Positions 1 to 8,736 are shown, counted from the first letter of the stretch. The stretch is DNA of 64,000 nt from Clostridia bacterium (GCA_017403185.1 JAFQON010000013.1:34700-98699), one strand, 5' to 3'. Notes: generated by a model not told the origin, from the sequence alone. Translations and numbers: made by a program.

Positions 1-1407
1 CTCTGCAAGGATTACGGTGTAGACGATGCAAACGCTTTTGAAGGCGTTTATCCCGAAGCACAGTATGACGATTCGGCTGCTCATATGATCAGAGATAACA
101 GCAAGTGTATCCTCTGCCGTCGCTGCGTTGCTGCCTGTGACAATCAGGCTATCAGCGTTATCGGCGCAAGCGCAAGAGGCTTTGATACACACATCAGCTC
201 ACCCTTTGAGCTTCCCCTCAACGATTTCTCATGCGTATCCTGCGGTCAGTGTATCGTTAACTGCCCCGTTGGCGCAATCTATGAGAAGGACGATACCGCA
301 AAGGTATTTGAAGCAATTGCAGACCCCGACAAGTTTGTTGTTGTTAACACTGCACCTTCAATCCGTGTTACTCTCGGCGAATGCTTCGGCAACGAAATCG
401 GCACAAATGTAACAGGCAAGATGGTTGCTGCTCTTCGCAGACTCGGCTTCAACAAGGTGTTCGATACCGATTTCTCAGCAGACCTTACCATCATGGAAGA
501 AGCAACAGAGCTTCTTGACAGAATCAACAACGGCGGTGTTCTGCCCCTTATCACATCCTGCTCACCCGGTTGGGTTAAGTATTGCGAGCATTACTTCCCC
601 GAGCAGATTGACCATCTTTCAAGCTGTAAGTCACCTCAGCAGATGTTCGGTGCAGTTATCAAGACATGGTATGCAAAGAAGATGAACCTTGACCCCAAGG
701 ATATCGTTGTTGTAAGCATCATGCCCTGTACTGCAAAGAAATTCGAAGCAGGCAGAGCAGACCAGTCTGCAAGCGGTTATGCTGATGTTGACTACGCACT
801 CACCACCCGTGAGCTCGGCAGAATGATTGAAACTGCAGGCATCACCTTCAATGCACTTCCCGATGAAGAATTTGATAATCCCCTCGGCGAAGGCTCAGGC
901 GCAGGCGTTATCTTCGGCGCAACAGGCGGCGTTATGGAAGCTGCTCTCAGAACTGCTTATGAAGTTCTTACAGGCGAAGAGCTCAAGGCTGTTGAGTTCA
1001 CAGAGGTAAGAGGCACAGACGGCATCAAGGAAGCTACCTACACCATCGCAGGCAAGGAAATCAAGGTTTGCGCAGCAAGCGGCCTTAAGAATGCTCAGGC
1101 TGTTATGGAAAAGGTTAAGGCAGGCACAGCTGATTATCAGTTCATCGAAATCATGGCTTGCCCCGGCGGCTGTGTAAACGGCGGCGGTCAGCCCGTACAG
1201 CCCGCAAGCGTTCGCAACTTCGTTGACCTCAAGGGTATCAGAGGCAAGGCTCTCTATGAAGCAGATGCTAATCTCCCCGTAAGAAAGTCACACGAAAACG
1301 AAGCTGTGAAGGCAGTTTACGCTGAGTATTTTGAGAAGCCCGGCAGCCATGTTGCTCACGAGGTTCTTCACACTCACTATGTAAAGCGCGGTAAGTACAG
1401 CAAATAA
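1..1407 (+). CDS. hydA: [FeFe] hydrogenase catalytic subunit (5' end outside window)
   Basis: Catalytic subunit of an iron-only hydrogenase, which reduces protons with electrons from ferredoxin or NAD(P)H. The frame is open from base 1, so the start lies upstream; 468 codons are visible. Two ferredoxin-type clusters come first (CILCRRCVAAC, CVSCGQCIVNCP). The three H-cluster signatures follow in order: TSCSPGW, MPCTAKKFE and the MACPGGCVNGGG stretch. The C-terminus has the LHTHY ending typical of the family. The missing N-terminus probably carries the usual [2Fe-2S] domain of the roughly 580-residue electron-bifurcating or NAD(P)-linked forms. Partner subunits would be upstream; none is visible here. 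Confidence 0.95.
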   Translation, partial: LCKDYGVDDANAFEGVYPEAQYDDSAAHMIRDNSKCILCRRCVAACDNQAISVIGASARGFDTHISSPFELPLNDFSCVSCGQCIVNCPVGAIYEKDDTAKVFEAIADPDKFVVVNTAPSIRVTLGECFGNEIGTNVTGKMVAALRRLGFNKVFDTDFSADLTIMEEATELLDRINNGGVLPLITSCSPGWVKYCEHYFPEQIDHLSSCKSPQQMFGAVIKTWYAKKMNLDPKDIVVVSIMPCTAKKFEAGRADQSASGYADVDYALTTRELGRMIETAGITFNALPDEEFDNPLGEGSGAGVIFGATGGVMEAALRTAYEVLTGEELKAVEFTEVRGTDGIKEATYTIAGKEIKVCAASGLKNAQAVMEKVKAGTADYQFIEIMACPGGCVNGGGQPVQPASVRNFVDLKGIRGKALYEADANLPVRKSHENEAVKAVYAEYFEKPGSHVAHEVLHTHYVKRGKYSK

Positions 1408-1436
1408 TTTCTGACACAGAACTCTATGTGATAAAC

Positions 1437-1473
1437 AAAGGCGTTGTGTTCTTTTGAACACAGCGCCTTTTTA
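1437..1473 (+). terminator. Intrinsic terminator after hydrogenase
   Basis: A 15-bp stem (1437-1451 with 1456-1470, one G-U pair), a TTTT loop and a short T run. It lies 30 bases after the hydrogenase stop codon. Confidence 0.85.
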
Positions 1474-1506
1474 TAATTTGAAGTTTGTTCCAAGCAGATA
1501 CAGCCG

Positions 1507-1536
1507 AAAAAAAAGCACCCCGAAGGGCGCTTTTTC
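1507..1536 (-). terminator. Intrinsic terminator after htrA
   Basis: A 10-bp GC-rich stem (1511-1520 with 1525-1534), CGAA loop, followed on the minus strand by a T run. It abuts the htrA stop codon. Confidence 0.8.
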
Positions 1537-3159
1537 TTAGTATCCGAACTGGTCAAAATATTCAAACGGGTCAATATAGTAAGCGGTGGTTGTTTCGGGC
1601 ATTGTGCTGTCGCCTTTATCCTCAACAAGAGTGATTTCAACCTCAAATTCCTGAATGGAATAGTCGCTGTTGACACGGCAGATTGAAAGTTTCATCTTGT
1701 CGCCCACCTTGCCGCCGTCAATTTTTTCAAGGAGCACATCTGCAGTAGTGAGCGGCTTGCCGTCAACGGCGGTAATCATGTCATACTGCCTGATTTCGGT
1801 GTTTGCAAGTGAGCTGTCGGAGCTGATTTCATTGATGATGAGGGTGCCTGCAGGCAAGCCCTTAATCTGAGCTATCATGCTGTACTGTGCGCTTGCGCTG
1901 ACGGGATAATATGTGATACCGAGCTTGGGTCTGTTGGGCACATAGTTATAATCAATGAGAGCCTCTATAACTTCCTTTGCAGAGGTGATGGGAATTGCAA
2001 AGCCCATGCCCTCGTAATCCGTTGCTGCGATTTTCTGTGAGTTGATGCCGATAACCTGACCGTAAACATTAACGAGAGCGCCGCCTGAATTACCGGGGTT
2101 GATTGCCGCATCGTGCTGAATACACTTCATTGTGTAGCCGATTTCGCTGCTGACGGGTCTGTCGATTGCGGACACAAAGCCGCCCGTGAAGGAGCCGAAG
2201 AATTCAACGCCGCCGGGGTTGCCGATTGCATACACGCTGTCGCCAACCTGAAGCGCATCGGAGTTGCCGAATTCGGCTGCAGGCAAACCCTTTGCTTTGA
2301 TTTTGAGCACGCCAAGGTCAGTCCTTGTGTCAACACCAACGATTTCGGCATCATAGGTGGTGCCGTCTTCGGTCTGCACTCTAACACTGATGCCCGGGTC
2401 GCTGATAACATGGGCACAGGTGATGATATAGGTGTATTGCTTTGAAGCGTCTTCACCCATAATAACTCCCGTGCCTTCGCCTGCGGAGGAGTTGCTCTTC
2501 TGGGTGTAAACAACAATACCCACTATGCTTGGCTTTACCTTTGAAGCAATCTGTGCTGTTGTGAGAGCACCGTCAATCGCCGCCGCAGTGGGAGTGACAG
2601 GCGATTCATTTATATTAAGGTCAGGTGCACCGTCATTTGAGCCGGGAGTCTTGCCGCCGTCAGCCGAGGTGCCGGGCTTGCTGCCGCCGCTCTTGGCAAT
2701 TGATGCAACGCCGAAGCCGAGCGCAAAAACAAGCACAATCGCAATGCAGGCTGCAAATATTTTAAGACCCTTCTTCTTTTTCTTGGGCTTCTGAGGCGCC
2801 GGCTGCTGATTGAATTGGGGATTATACTGCTGATTATATTGCGGGTTTACGGGCGTATTGTAAGGCGTGCCCTGATTGGTGTGGTAGTATGCCGTGCCGC
2901 TCTGTTGTGTATAATAGCCCTGATTGGTATAAGGCTGCTGAGTGTAAACAGGGTTTTCCTGCCTCGGGGCGGCATTGGGAACCTCCTGAGCATCTACTGT
3001 AGGAATGTCATTTTCAACAGCTTCACGGGTTGCTTCAGGTGTGGAGCTGCACTCTTGAGCCGCTTCGCTGAAATCCTGTTCAACCGTTTCTTCTGCCTTG
3101 ATTTCGGTTTCAGGCTCGTTTTCCGGGATATAAGGATTTTTGTTGAATTCGTCGTTCAT
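1537..3159 (-). CDS. htrA: HtrA/DegP-like trypsin-type serine protease with PDZ domain
   Basis: Membrane-anchored quality-control protease (540 residues) acting outside the membrane on misfolded exported proteins. Residues 1-130 are a cytoplasmic tail: acidic first, then rich in Tyr, Asn and Gln (about 70-120), ending in a poly-Lys patch. One membrane segment spans about 131-154. The trypsin-like domain has the catalytic triad His250 (TCAHVIS), Asp281 (TRTDLGVL) and Ser358 (NPGNSGGAL), and a PDZ domain fills about 400-500. GGAGGG lies 7 bases before the ATG. It follows the response regulator/kinase pair on the same strand, an arrangement reminiscent of the WalRK and CssRS envelope-stress systems. 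The long N/Q/Y-rich tail is unusual. Confidence 0.93.
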   Translation of the reverse strand: MNDEFNKNPYIPENEPETEIKAEETVEQDFSEAAQECSSTPEATREAVENDIPTVDAQEVPNAAPRQENPVYTQQPYTNQGYYTQQSGTAYYHTNQGTPYNTPVNPQYNQQYNPQFNQQPAPQKPKKKKKGLKIFAACIAIVLVFALGFGVASIAKSGGSKPGTSADGGKTPGSNDGAPDLNINESPVTPTAAAIDGALTTAQIASKVKPSIVGIVVYTQKSNSSAGEGTGVIMGEDASKQYTYIITCAHVISDPGISVRVQTEDGTTYDAEIVGVDTRTDLGVLKIKAKGLPAAEFGNSDALQVGDSVYAIGNPGGVEFFGSFTGGFVSAIDRPVSSEIGYTMKCIQHDAAINPGNSGGALVNVYGQVIGINSQKIAATDYEGMGFAIPITSAKEVIEALIDYNYVPNRPKLGITYYPVSASAQYSMIAQIKGLPAGTLIINEISSDSSLANTEIRQYDMITAVDGKPLTTADVLLEKIDGGKVGDKMKLSICRVNSDYSIQEFEVEITLVEDKGDSTMPETTTAYYIDPFEYFDQFGY

Positions 3160-3253
3160 GGTAGTTACCCTCCGGTAGTGTTTATGAAAGTATTGTAATA
3201 GCTGTATATTAATTCAATTTGAACACAGCATTAAAAAAATTTCAAATTTTACA

Positions 3254-4747
3254 TCAGTTGAGCGGAAGCTGGAAGATGAATTCGGTGTACAGTCCTTCTT
3301 CACTACGTGCAGCAATCTGACCGCCGTGAAGCTCAATAATGGTTTTGACAATATAAAGACCCATGCCTGCGCCTTTGATATCGTAGCTTCTGGATTTGTC
3401 GATTTTATAGAATCTCTCAAATATTTTGTCAATTTCATCGCTGGGTATTCCTCTGCCGCTGTTGCGGATTTTTATAATAACCTTTTCCGCATCCGACTTT
3501 GAGGATACATCTATATATCCGCCGTCGGGGGTGAATTTGACGGCGTTGTCAACGAGATTGTAAACAACCTGATTTATCATGTCTTTGTCGGCGGTAATCA
3601 TGTTGCTTTTGAAGGAGTCAAGCCCGCGGATTTCGATATGCTTATTGTCAATCATCTGCTCAAAGCTGAGCAGGGTGTGGAATATCATTTCGGAAATATC
3701 GAAATTTGTAGGCTTCAAATCAAGCTCGCCTGCTTCGATTTTGCTCATGTTGAGCATTCCCGTAACAAGCCTTGAAAGCCGTTTGACCTCATCTGAAACG
3801 ATTTTGAGGTATTGCGCTTCTTTTTCAGGCTCGATTGTGCCGTCAAGAATGCCGTCAATAAATCCGCCGATGGTGGTCATGGGGGTCTTCAGCTCATGCG
3901 AAACATTGGCAACGAAGCTTCGGCGTGACATTTCGAGCGTTGCAAGAGCCTGCGCCATGGAGTTGAATGCCTGAACGAGCTCATCGGTTTCATCGTGACC
4001 CCAGATACGTATTTTTCCTCGGTTAATACTTATTCGTTTTGAAAAATCGCCTGTTGCATATTGCTTTGCCGCTGCCGACATTTCACGAAGCGGCTTTGTG
4101 AGCCTGAAAGACACAAGATAAACAAGAATGAAGGCCACAAAAAATGCAAACAGGGTTGCATATGTGAACATTTTCAATATACCTGCAACATAGGGAGTGA
4201 GCCCGTCAACAATTGACTGAGTAGAGAAAACAACCGCAACCGTTTTGCCGTCAACAACAATGGGTGAGCTTACAACAAAATGAACATCGTCAAGTATTCC
4301 GCCAAGATCGCCCGTTTTGCAAACGGTGCCCTGCATTGCCTGCTCCATTATATCAGCGGGGATGGAGTAGCGGTTGTGCACCATGCAGTTGCCGGTGTAA
4401 AGTGCCATGTTGGATTGCAGAATTTCCTTGCAATAGACCACATGACCCTCGGGATTGACAATGAAAAAGTCAGCATCAACAGCGTTCGAAATCTGCAGAA
4501 GCGTGTTGCAAATAACAATAACTGAGCTTCTGCTGCTTTCATCAAGGTAATCGGATTTGAGCACATCCCTTGTATTCTGAGCAACGCTGACGGTGTTTTC
4601 GGCAAGAAGAGTGTTTTTTTCGTTCATCCACAGCCCTGATACAAAAAGCAAGAGAGCTCCGCCTATAAAGACGAAGCTTGCAAGAATAATTGAAATTGTA
4701 ACAAGAAAGTATTTTCGGAACAGACCGGATTTTCTTCTCTTTGCCAC
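3254..4747 (-). CDS. Sensor histidine kinase (HAMP, HisKA, HATPase_c)
   Basis: Membrane sensor of a two-component system, about 497 residues. Two membrane segments (about 14-38 and 190-213) flank an extracytoplasmic sensor region of about 150 residues. A HAMP linker, a HisKA domain (phosphoacceptor His near 284 in VSHELKTPM) and a HATPase_c domain (N box DNAVKF, G boxes GRGIP and GAGMGLYIV) follow. The longest frame begins at GTG 4756, but that codon overlaps the GGAG ribosome site. The in-frame GTG at 4747 has 8-base spacing and is preferred. It starts 14 bases after the regulator gene, so the two are co-transcribed. The signal is unknown; WalK, PhoR or ResE-type are the nearest relatives by architecture. 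Confidence 0.92.
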   Translation of the reverse strand: MAKRRKSGLFRKYFLVTISIILASFVFIGGALLLFVSGLWMNEKNTLLAENTVSVAQNTRDVLKSDYLDESSRSSVIVICNTLLQISNAVDADFFIVNPEGHVVYCKEILQSNMALYTGNCMVHNRYSIPADIMEQAMQGTVCKTGDLGGILDDVHFVVSSPIVVDGKTVAVVFSTQSIVDGLTPYVAGILKMFTYATLFAFFVAFILVYLVSFRLTKPLREMSAAAKQYATGDFSKRISINRGKIRIWGHDETDELVQAFNSMAQALATLEMSRRSFVANVSHELKTPMTTIGGFIDGILDGTIEPEKEAQYLKIVSDEVKRLSRLVTGMLNMSKIEAGELDLKPTNFDISEMIFHTLLSFEQMIDNKHIEIRGLDSFKSNMITADKDMINQVVYNLVDNAVKFTPDGGYIDVSSKSDAEKVIIKIRNSGRGIPSDEIDKIFERFYKIDKSRSYDIKGAGMGLYIVKTIIELHGGQIAARSEEGLYTEFIFQLPLN

Positions 4748-4761
4748 ATCAAACACTCCGA

Positions 4762-5451
4762 TTAATCTTTTGTTTCAAATTTGTAGCCGACACTCCAGAC
4801 GGTTTTGAGCTCCCATTTATCAGAAACACCCTCAAGTTTTTCACGCAGGCGTTTGACATGAACATCAACCGTTCTTGAATCGCCGTAGTAATCGAATCCC
4901 CATACCTCATCAAGAAGCTGGTCTCTTGTGAAAACTCTGTTGGGATTGCTTGCAAGGTGATAGATGAGCTCAAGCTCTTTGGGCGGAGTATCAACTTTTT
5001 TGTTGTCAACACGCAGCTCATAGTTTGTGAGGTTGATTGCGAGCTTGTCATAACGAACCTCTTTAACATCGGTCTTTTCTGCCGAGCCGCTTCTGCGCAG
5101 CACAGCCTTTACCCTTGCCATAACCTCTTTTGCATCAAAGGGCTTGACAACATAGTCATCTGCGCCAAGCTCAAAGCCGAGCACCTTGTCAAAGGTTTCG
5201 CCCTTTGCGGTAAGCATTATAATCGGCTTGTCCGAGACTTTTCTGACCTCACGGCATACCTGCCAGCCGTCAAGCACGGGCAGCATGATATCAAGAATCA
5301 TAAGGTCGGGTGAAAGCTCCTGAAACATCTTCACGGCATCGCCGCCGTTGTGCGCAAGGGCAACCTCATAGCCGTCCTTTTCAAGATAAAGTCTGAGAAG
5401 CTCACAAATATTGTTATCGTCATCTACAACAAGGATTTTTTCTGCTGCCAT
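4762..5451 (-). CDS. OmpR/PhoB-family response regulator
   Basis: Cytoplasmic transcription factor of 229 residues, paired with the adjacent kinase. The receiver domain carries the acidic pocket (VVDDD), phosphoacceptor Asp54 (MILDIMLP), a conserved Thr (MLTAKG) and Lys (YVVKPF). A winged-helix DNA-binding domain fills about 130-225, with the typical ending DVHVKRLREKL. Strong ribosome site GGAGGGG. First gene of the regulator-kinase unit; htrA lies 94 bases beyond the kinase and is a plausible target, which is inference from position only. Confidence 0.93.
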   Translation of the reverse strand: MAAEKILVVDDDNNICELLRLYLEKDGYEVALAHNGGDAVKMFQELSPDLMILDIMLPVLDGWQVCREVRKVSDKPIIMLTAKGETFDKVLGFELGADDYVVKPFDAKEVMARVKAVLRRSGSAEKTDVKEVRYDKLAINLTNYELRVDNKKVDTPPKELELIYHLASNPNRVFTRDQLLDEVWGFDYYGDSRTVDVHVKRLREKLEGVSDKWELKTVWSVGYKFETKD

Positions 5452-5510
5452 AAATACATCCCCTCCTGGTTTTACCTGTTGTGAAGATTTTCCTTCACTC
5501 TACAGTTATA

Positions 5511-5541
5511 ATTATACACTCTTTTTTTACATTTTTGTGAA
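5511..5541 (-). promoter_or_regulatory. Weak candidate promoter for the two-component genes
   Basis: Minus strand: TATAAT at 5511-5516 with TTCACA at 5536-5541. The 19-base spacing is long, so the -35 assignment is uncertain. Confidence 0.35.
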
Positions 5542-5577
5542 TTGGCAGATAATAATTTGTTACAAATGAATTGCAAA

Positions 5578-6609
5578 TTATTTAATACCGAACTTGAACA
5601 CTGTGCAGGAATAGAATTTTTCACCCGCATCAAAGGTGCACTGCGGGAATTCGGGCATATTGGGTGTGTTGGGGTAATACTGTGTTTCAAGGCAGAAGCC
5701 TGCGTGCTGAATAAGCGGGTTGCCCTTTTTGCCGATGATTGTTCCGTCAAGGAAGTTGCCCGTGTAAAGCTGAACGCCGCAAAGGTCGGTGTGAACCTCA
5801 AGCATTCTGCCGCTTTCGGGTTCATATGCAACAGCTGCAGGGCCGTCGCCGTCATTGAGGCAGAAGTTGTGGTCATAGCCCTTGCCGATACGGATTTGCT
5901 CATCGTCGGCAGTGATATCCCTGCCGATTGCTTTTGCCTGCCTGAAATCAAATGCAGTGCCCTCAACCTTGCGGACTTCGCCGGTAGGGATGCTGTTTTC
6001 GTCAATGGGGGTGTACGCATCTGCGTTAATCATGAGCTCATGACCAAGCACATCACCCTTGCCTGCAAGGTTGAAGTATGCGTGGTTTGTCATGTTGATA
6101 ACGGTTTTCTTATCGCTCACGGCAAAATATTCGATTTTGAGCGCATTGTCCTCGTGAAGAGTGAATACGACTCTGAAATCCACCTTGCCGGGGAAGCCCA
6201 TTGCGCCGTCGGGGCTTGTGTAGCTCATTTCAAGGCTGTTATCGTCAATGATAATTGCCTTCCACACAGCGGTTGAAAGCTCAGCGCCGCCGTGAAGGCA
6301 GGTGATGCCTTTCTCATTCTTTTCAACATTGTATTCAACACCGTCAATTGTGAACTTGCCGCCTGCAATGCGGTTTGCGTATCTGCCTACGGTCATTCCC
6401 TCGTAGTCGGAGTGGTTTTCGTGGCCGTCAATTGAGTCAAAGCCTGCAAGCACATCGGCAAAAACGTCGTTTTTATCGGCAACATAAATGCTGTTGATTG
6501 TTGCGCCGTAGGTGATGATGTCAACGGCTGTTTCGCTTGCGTTTTTTATTGTGTAGCAGTCAACAACTCTGCCGTCTGCGGTTGTGCCGAAATTATTTTT
6601 AACTATCAT
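5578..6609 (-). CDS. galM: Aldose 1-epimerase (mutarotase)
   Basis: Interconverts alpha and beta anomers of glucose/galactose, feeding galactose or lactose metabolism; cytoplasmic, 343 residues, the family's usual length. Visible motifs are the N-terminal GRYANRI, the catalytic-His region NMTNHAYFNL, and the catalytic-Glu region CLETQYYPN. GGAGG precedes the ATG. It lies 24 bases downstream of the flavodoxin-ferredoxin gene on the same strand, so they probably share a transcript although no functional link is evident. A beta-galactosidase (GH35) elsewhere in the window could supply its substrate. Confidence 0.94.
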   Translation of the reverse strand: MIVKNNFGTTADGRVVDCYTIKNASETAVDIITYGATINSIYVADKNDVFADVLAGFDSIDGHENHSDYEGMTVGRYANRIAGGKFTIDGVEYNVEKNEKGITCLHGGAELSTAVWKAIIIDDNSLEMSYTSPDGAMGFPGKVDFRVVFTLHEDNALKIEYFAVSDKKTVINMTNHAYFNLAGKGDVLGHELMINADAYTPIDENSIPTGEVRKVEGTAFDFRQAKAIGRDITADDEQIRIGKGYDHNFCLNDGDGPAAVAYEPESGRMLEVHTDLCGVQLYTGNFLDGTIIGKKGNPLIQHAGFCLETQYYPNTPNMPEFPQCTFDAGEKFYSCTVFKFGIK

Positions 6610-6633
6610 GGTAATTCCTCCGTTTTTTTACCG

Positions 6634-7377
6634 TCAGTCAACGGTATTTTCATAATTATATCTGCGTCGGGTCTGTGTGCCCTTGCCGTATTGAATTGAT
6701 GCCTTGGGGCAGCGGTTTATGCACGCCGTGCAGTGCTGACATTTCGATTTTACCCAAACCGGTTTACCGTTTTTGATTTCAATTGCATTGTCGGGGCATA
6801 TTTTTGCGCAAAGTCCGCATGAAACGCAGCTTTCATCCGCATAAAACTTTTTTGTTTTTCTGAAAGGGTCATAAAGAAGCGAAACAAACGCACTTTTTGC
6901 GCTGCCATTGGTGCTGCCTTTGCGTGCATTTTCACGGTTTAAAATATCCTTGCAGATGGTTTCAAGCTCCTTGTCTGCGTGGTGAAGGTATTTTTGCGCC
7001 TTCTCTTTTTCGCAAGGGTCATACATAACCACATAATTATCGGGCATTTTAAGCGAAAAGCTGTAGTCAGGGCTTCTGCCGAGCTTTTTTGAGAGCATCT
7101 TATCGGCGTTTCCCGTGTCTGCACCGCAGGTGATAACGCAGAAAACATATTTGCCGAGCGAATTGTTTACCTCCGGCATAGCCGCAAAGCGTTTTATAAT
7201 TTCGGGCAGTCCCCAGAAATAAACAGGGAAAACGAAGCCTGTTATTTCATCATCCGCCGAGCCGTGAATTCCGTTTTTTATTGCATCAACGATGTCGACG
7301 GGTGTTTCGTTGACTGCAGAAGCGATAACCTCGGCAGCGTGCTTTGAATTGCCCGTGCCGGAAAAATAATAAATCAT
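6634..7377 (-). CDS. EFR1-type flavodoxin-ferredoxin fusion protein
   Basis: Electron-transfer protein of 247 residues. The N-terminal half is flavodoxin-like, with the FMN-phosphate loop FSGTGNSKHAA. The C-terminal part has two [4Fe-4S] sites (CVSCGLCAKICP and CQHCTACINRCP). This layout matches the 'EFR1 family ferrodoxin' group of anaerobic Firmicutes; the physiological partner is not known. AAGGTG precedes the ATG. First gene of a likely two-gene unit with galM. Confidence 0.9.
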   Translation of the reverse strand: MIYYFSGTGNSKHAAEVIASAVNETPVDIVDAIKNGIHGSADDEITGFVFPVYFWGLPEIIKRFAAMPEVNNSLGKYVFCVITCGADTGNADKMLSKKLGRSPDYSFSLKMPDNYVVMYDPCEKEKAQKYLHHADKELETICKDILNRENARKGSTNGSAKSAFVSLLYDPFRKTKKFYADESCVSCGLCAKICPDNAIEIKNGKPVWVKSKCQHCTACINRCPKASIQYGKGTQTRRRYNYENTVD

Positions 7378-7393
7378 AAAATCACCTTAAAAA

Positions 7394-7422
7394 ATTTTAT
7401 CATTACTGAAATTTTTTGTCAA
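7394..7422 (-). promoter_or_regulatory. Promoter of the EFR1-galM unit
   Basis: Minus strand: TTGACA at 7417-7422, 17-base spacer, TAAAAT at 7394-7399, about 17 bases before the start codon. Near-consensus. Confidence 0.8.
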
Positions 7423-7455
7423 TAAGTATTTACGGACCGATTGTGGCATAATAGA

Positions 7456-7473
7456 ATTGAACGATAGTTCAAT
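7456..7473. promoter_or_regulatory. Palindromic operator candidate upstream of the N/Q-rich gene
   Basis: Perfect inverted repeat ATTGAAC-GATA-GTTCAAT. It touches a weak plus-strand promoter (TTTACG 7429-7434, 17 bases, TAGAAT 7452-7457) and would cover its transcription start. The shape resembles TetR-family operators; the regulator is not in this window. Confidence 0.5.
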
Positions 7474-7498
7474 CAAAAAACAAAGAGGAGTTTACACA

Positions 7499-7618
7499 AT
7501 GGAAAAGAATAATCAGCAGAACAACCAGAACAACCAGAACAATCAGAACAGCAAGAATCAGCAGAATAACCAGAACAACAAGAATCAGCAGAACAAGAAG
7601 AACAGAGAGAACTTCTAA
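7499..7618 (+). CDS. Asn/Gln-rich 39-residue protein
   Basis: Small gene with a strong ribosome site (GAGGAG, 8 bases before ATG), its own terminator and an operator-like palindrome upstream, so I take it as real. The product is 39 residues, almost entirely Asn, Gln and Lys (e.g. MEKNNQQNNQNNQ), ending RENF. It has no hydrophobic segment, signal peptide or cysteine and is expected to be disordered and cytosolic. No known family is recognised and no function is proposed. Confidence 0.65.
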   Translation: MEKNNQQNNQNNQNNQNSKNQQNNQNNKNQQNKKNRENF

Positions 7619-7626
7619 AGAAAAAA

Positions 7627-7653
7627 GCGGTATCGAAAGATACCGCAATTTTT
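7627..7653 (+). terminator. Bidirectional terminator
   Basis: Perfect 8-bp stem GCGGTATC/GATACCGC with GAAA tetraloop. T run on the plus side and A run upstream, so it can serve both the small gene and the converging DUF554 gene. Confidence 0.85.
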
Positions 7654-8377
7654 ATGCTCTGATATATTCAATTAACACAAGAATATAATGGTATGCCACG
7701 GGCAGAAGAAGTGCGGGCACCATGTTGAGGGTTTTGAATTTCTTTTGCAAAAGAAAATTCAGTCCTATTGCCATGATGATTGCGTAGCCGACCATACATA
7801 TCTGCTCAAGCAGCTCGCCCTGAAGCACTCCGCTGAGCACGCCTGCAAGCAGCGAAATGCCGCCCTGATAAAGCAGAATGGGGATAAAGGTGAAAATAAC
7901 GCCGTAGCCGAGGGTTGCGGCAAAGATGATTGCATTCACAAAGTCAAGCGCACTTTTGACAAAGAGCACTGAGCTGTCACCCGTAAGGCCGTCATTGATT
8001 GAGCCGACTATTGACATTGCACCCACGCAGAAAAGCACGGTGCTGTTGATGAAGCCTGCCGCAAAGCCGTCGGATTTGAATTTACTTTCAATCCCCTTGC
8101 AAAAGCGGCTGAAGCGGTCGTCAAGCTTCAGAAGCTCACCCGCAAAGGTGCCGAGAACAAGAAATATAACAAGCATCAGTTCACCGCTGCTTTTGAGCTT
8201 GCCGTTCTCAACCGTAAACATATTTGAAATAACACCGTTCAAGCCGATTATGAGAATTGCAAGCCCGAGTGCTTTGTTGATGCTTTCGGTGTAGCTTTCT
8301 TTTATACCTTTTTTAAGCAGCAGTCCTATCAGTCCGCCGACTATAACCGCAACCGCATTGACAAGTGTGCCAATCAT
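7652..8377 (-). CDS. DUF554 family membrane protein
   Basis: Polytopic inner-membrane protein of 241 residues, matching the DUF554 (YdfK/YqgA) family in length and in its start (MIGTLVNAVAVIVGGLIG). About six hydrophobic segments are visible, and SINDGLTGD is the most conserved-looking loop. Members are of unknown function, sometimes proposed as transporters. GGAGG precedes the ATG. Stands alone, sharing a bidirectional terminator with the small gene opposite. Confidence 0.88.
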   Translation of the reverse strand: MIGTLVNAVAVIVGGLIGLLLKKGIKESYTESINKALGLAILIIGLNGVISNMFTVENGKLKSSGELMLVIFLVLGTFAGELLKLDDRFSRFCKGIESKFKSDGFAAGFINSTVLFCVGAMSIVGSINDGLTGDSSVLFVKSALDFVNAIIFAATLGYGVIFTFIPILLYQGGISLLAGVLSGVLQGELLEQICMVGYAIIMAIGLNFLLQKKFKTLNMVPALLLPVAYHYILVLIEYIRA

Positions 8378-8468
8378 AAATATTCCTCCGTGATGTGTAT
8401 ATCCGAAAAAACATTTTAATACTTTACTGCAAAAAAGTCAAGTGCGCACTTTGTGCATATCACATCTG

Positions 8469-8497
8469 TTGACGGTTGCCGAACGGCGGATTATATG
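8469..8497 (+). promoter_or_regulatory. Promoter for the 51-residue gene
   Basis: TTGACG at 8469-8474, 17-base spacer, TATATG at 8492-8497, about 35 bases before the ATG. Confidence 0.65.
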
Positions 8498-8532
8498 ATA
8501 AAATCGAATAAAATAAAACGGAGGTGCAGATC

Positions 8533-8688
8533 ATGTTTTCAATCATTGCATTTTTAAGCGACATTCCTTATTACATTGCTGCTCTTGTTGAGCAGCTTAC
8601 CGGCTCGGATGCTTCGGCAATAACCGATTTGTTCGGCAAAGGCTTTGCAGGAATAATTGAGCTTGCAGAAAAGCTTCTCGGTGCTTAA
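8533..8688 (+). CDS. Small hydrophobic/amphipathic protein, 51 residues
   Basis: Short gene with its own promoter, ribosome site (GGAGGTG, 7 bases before ATG) and terminator. The product is mostly hydrophobic with regularly spaced acidic residues (MFSIIAFLSDIPYYIAALVE at the start, IIELAEKLLGA at the end), suggesting two amphipathic helices. No cysteines, leader motif or modification genes are nearby, so I do not call it a bacteriocin. Similar hydrophobic helices end other proteins in this window (the 50.4-52.1 kb secreted protein). Function unknown. Confidence 0.6.
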   Translation: MFSIIAFLSDIPYYIAALVEQLTGSDASAITDLFGKGFAGIIELAEKLLGA

Positions 8689-8702
8689 TATCCCAACAAA
8701 AA

Positions 8703-8736
8703 AATCCTCTGCAATTGAGCAGAGGATTAATTTTTT
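8703..8736 (+). terminator. Bidirectional terminator
   Basis: 9-bp stem ATCCTCTGC/GCAGAGGAT with a 6-base loop, T run on the plus side, A run upstream. It also ends the decarboxylase operon converging from the right. Confidence 0.85.

Noticed and set aside
8533-8688. Bacteriocin precursor
   Set aside because: No double-Gly leader, cysteines, modification enzyme or transporter gene nearby.
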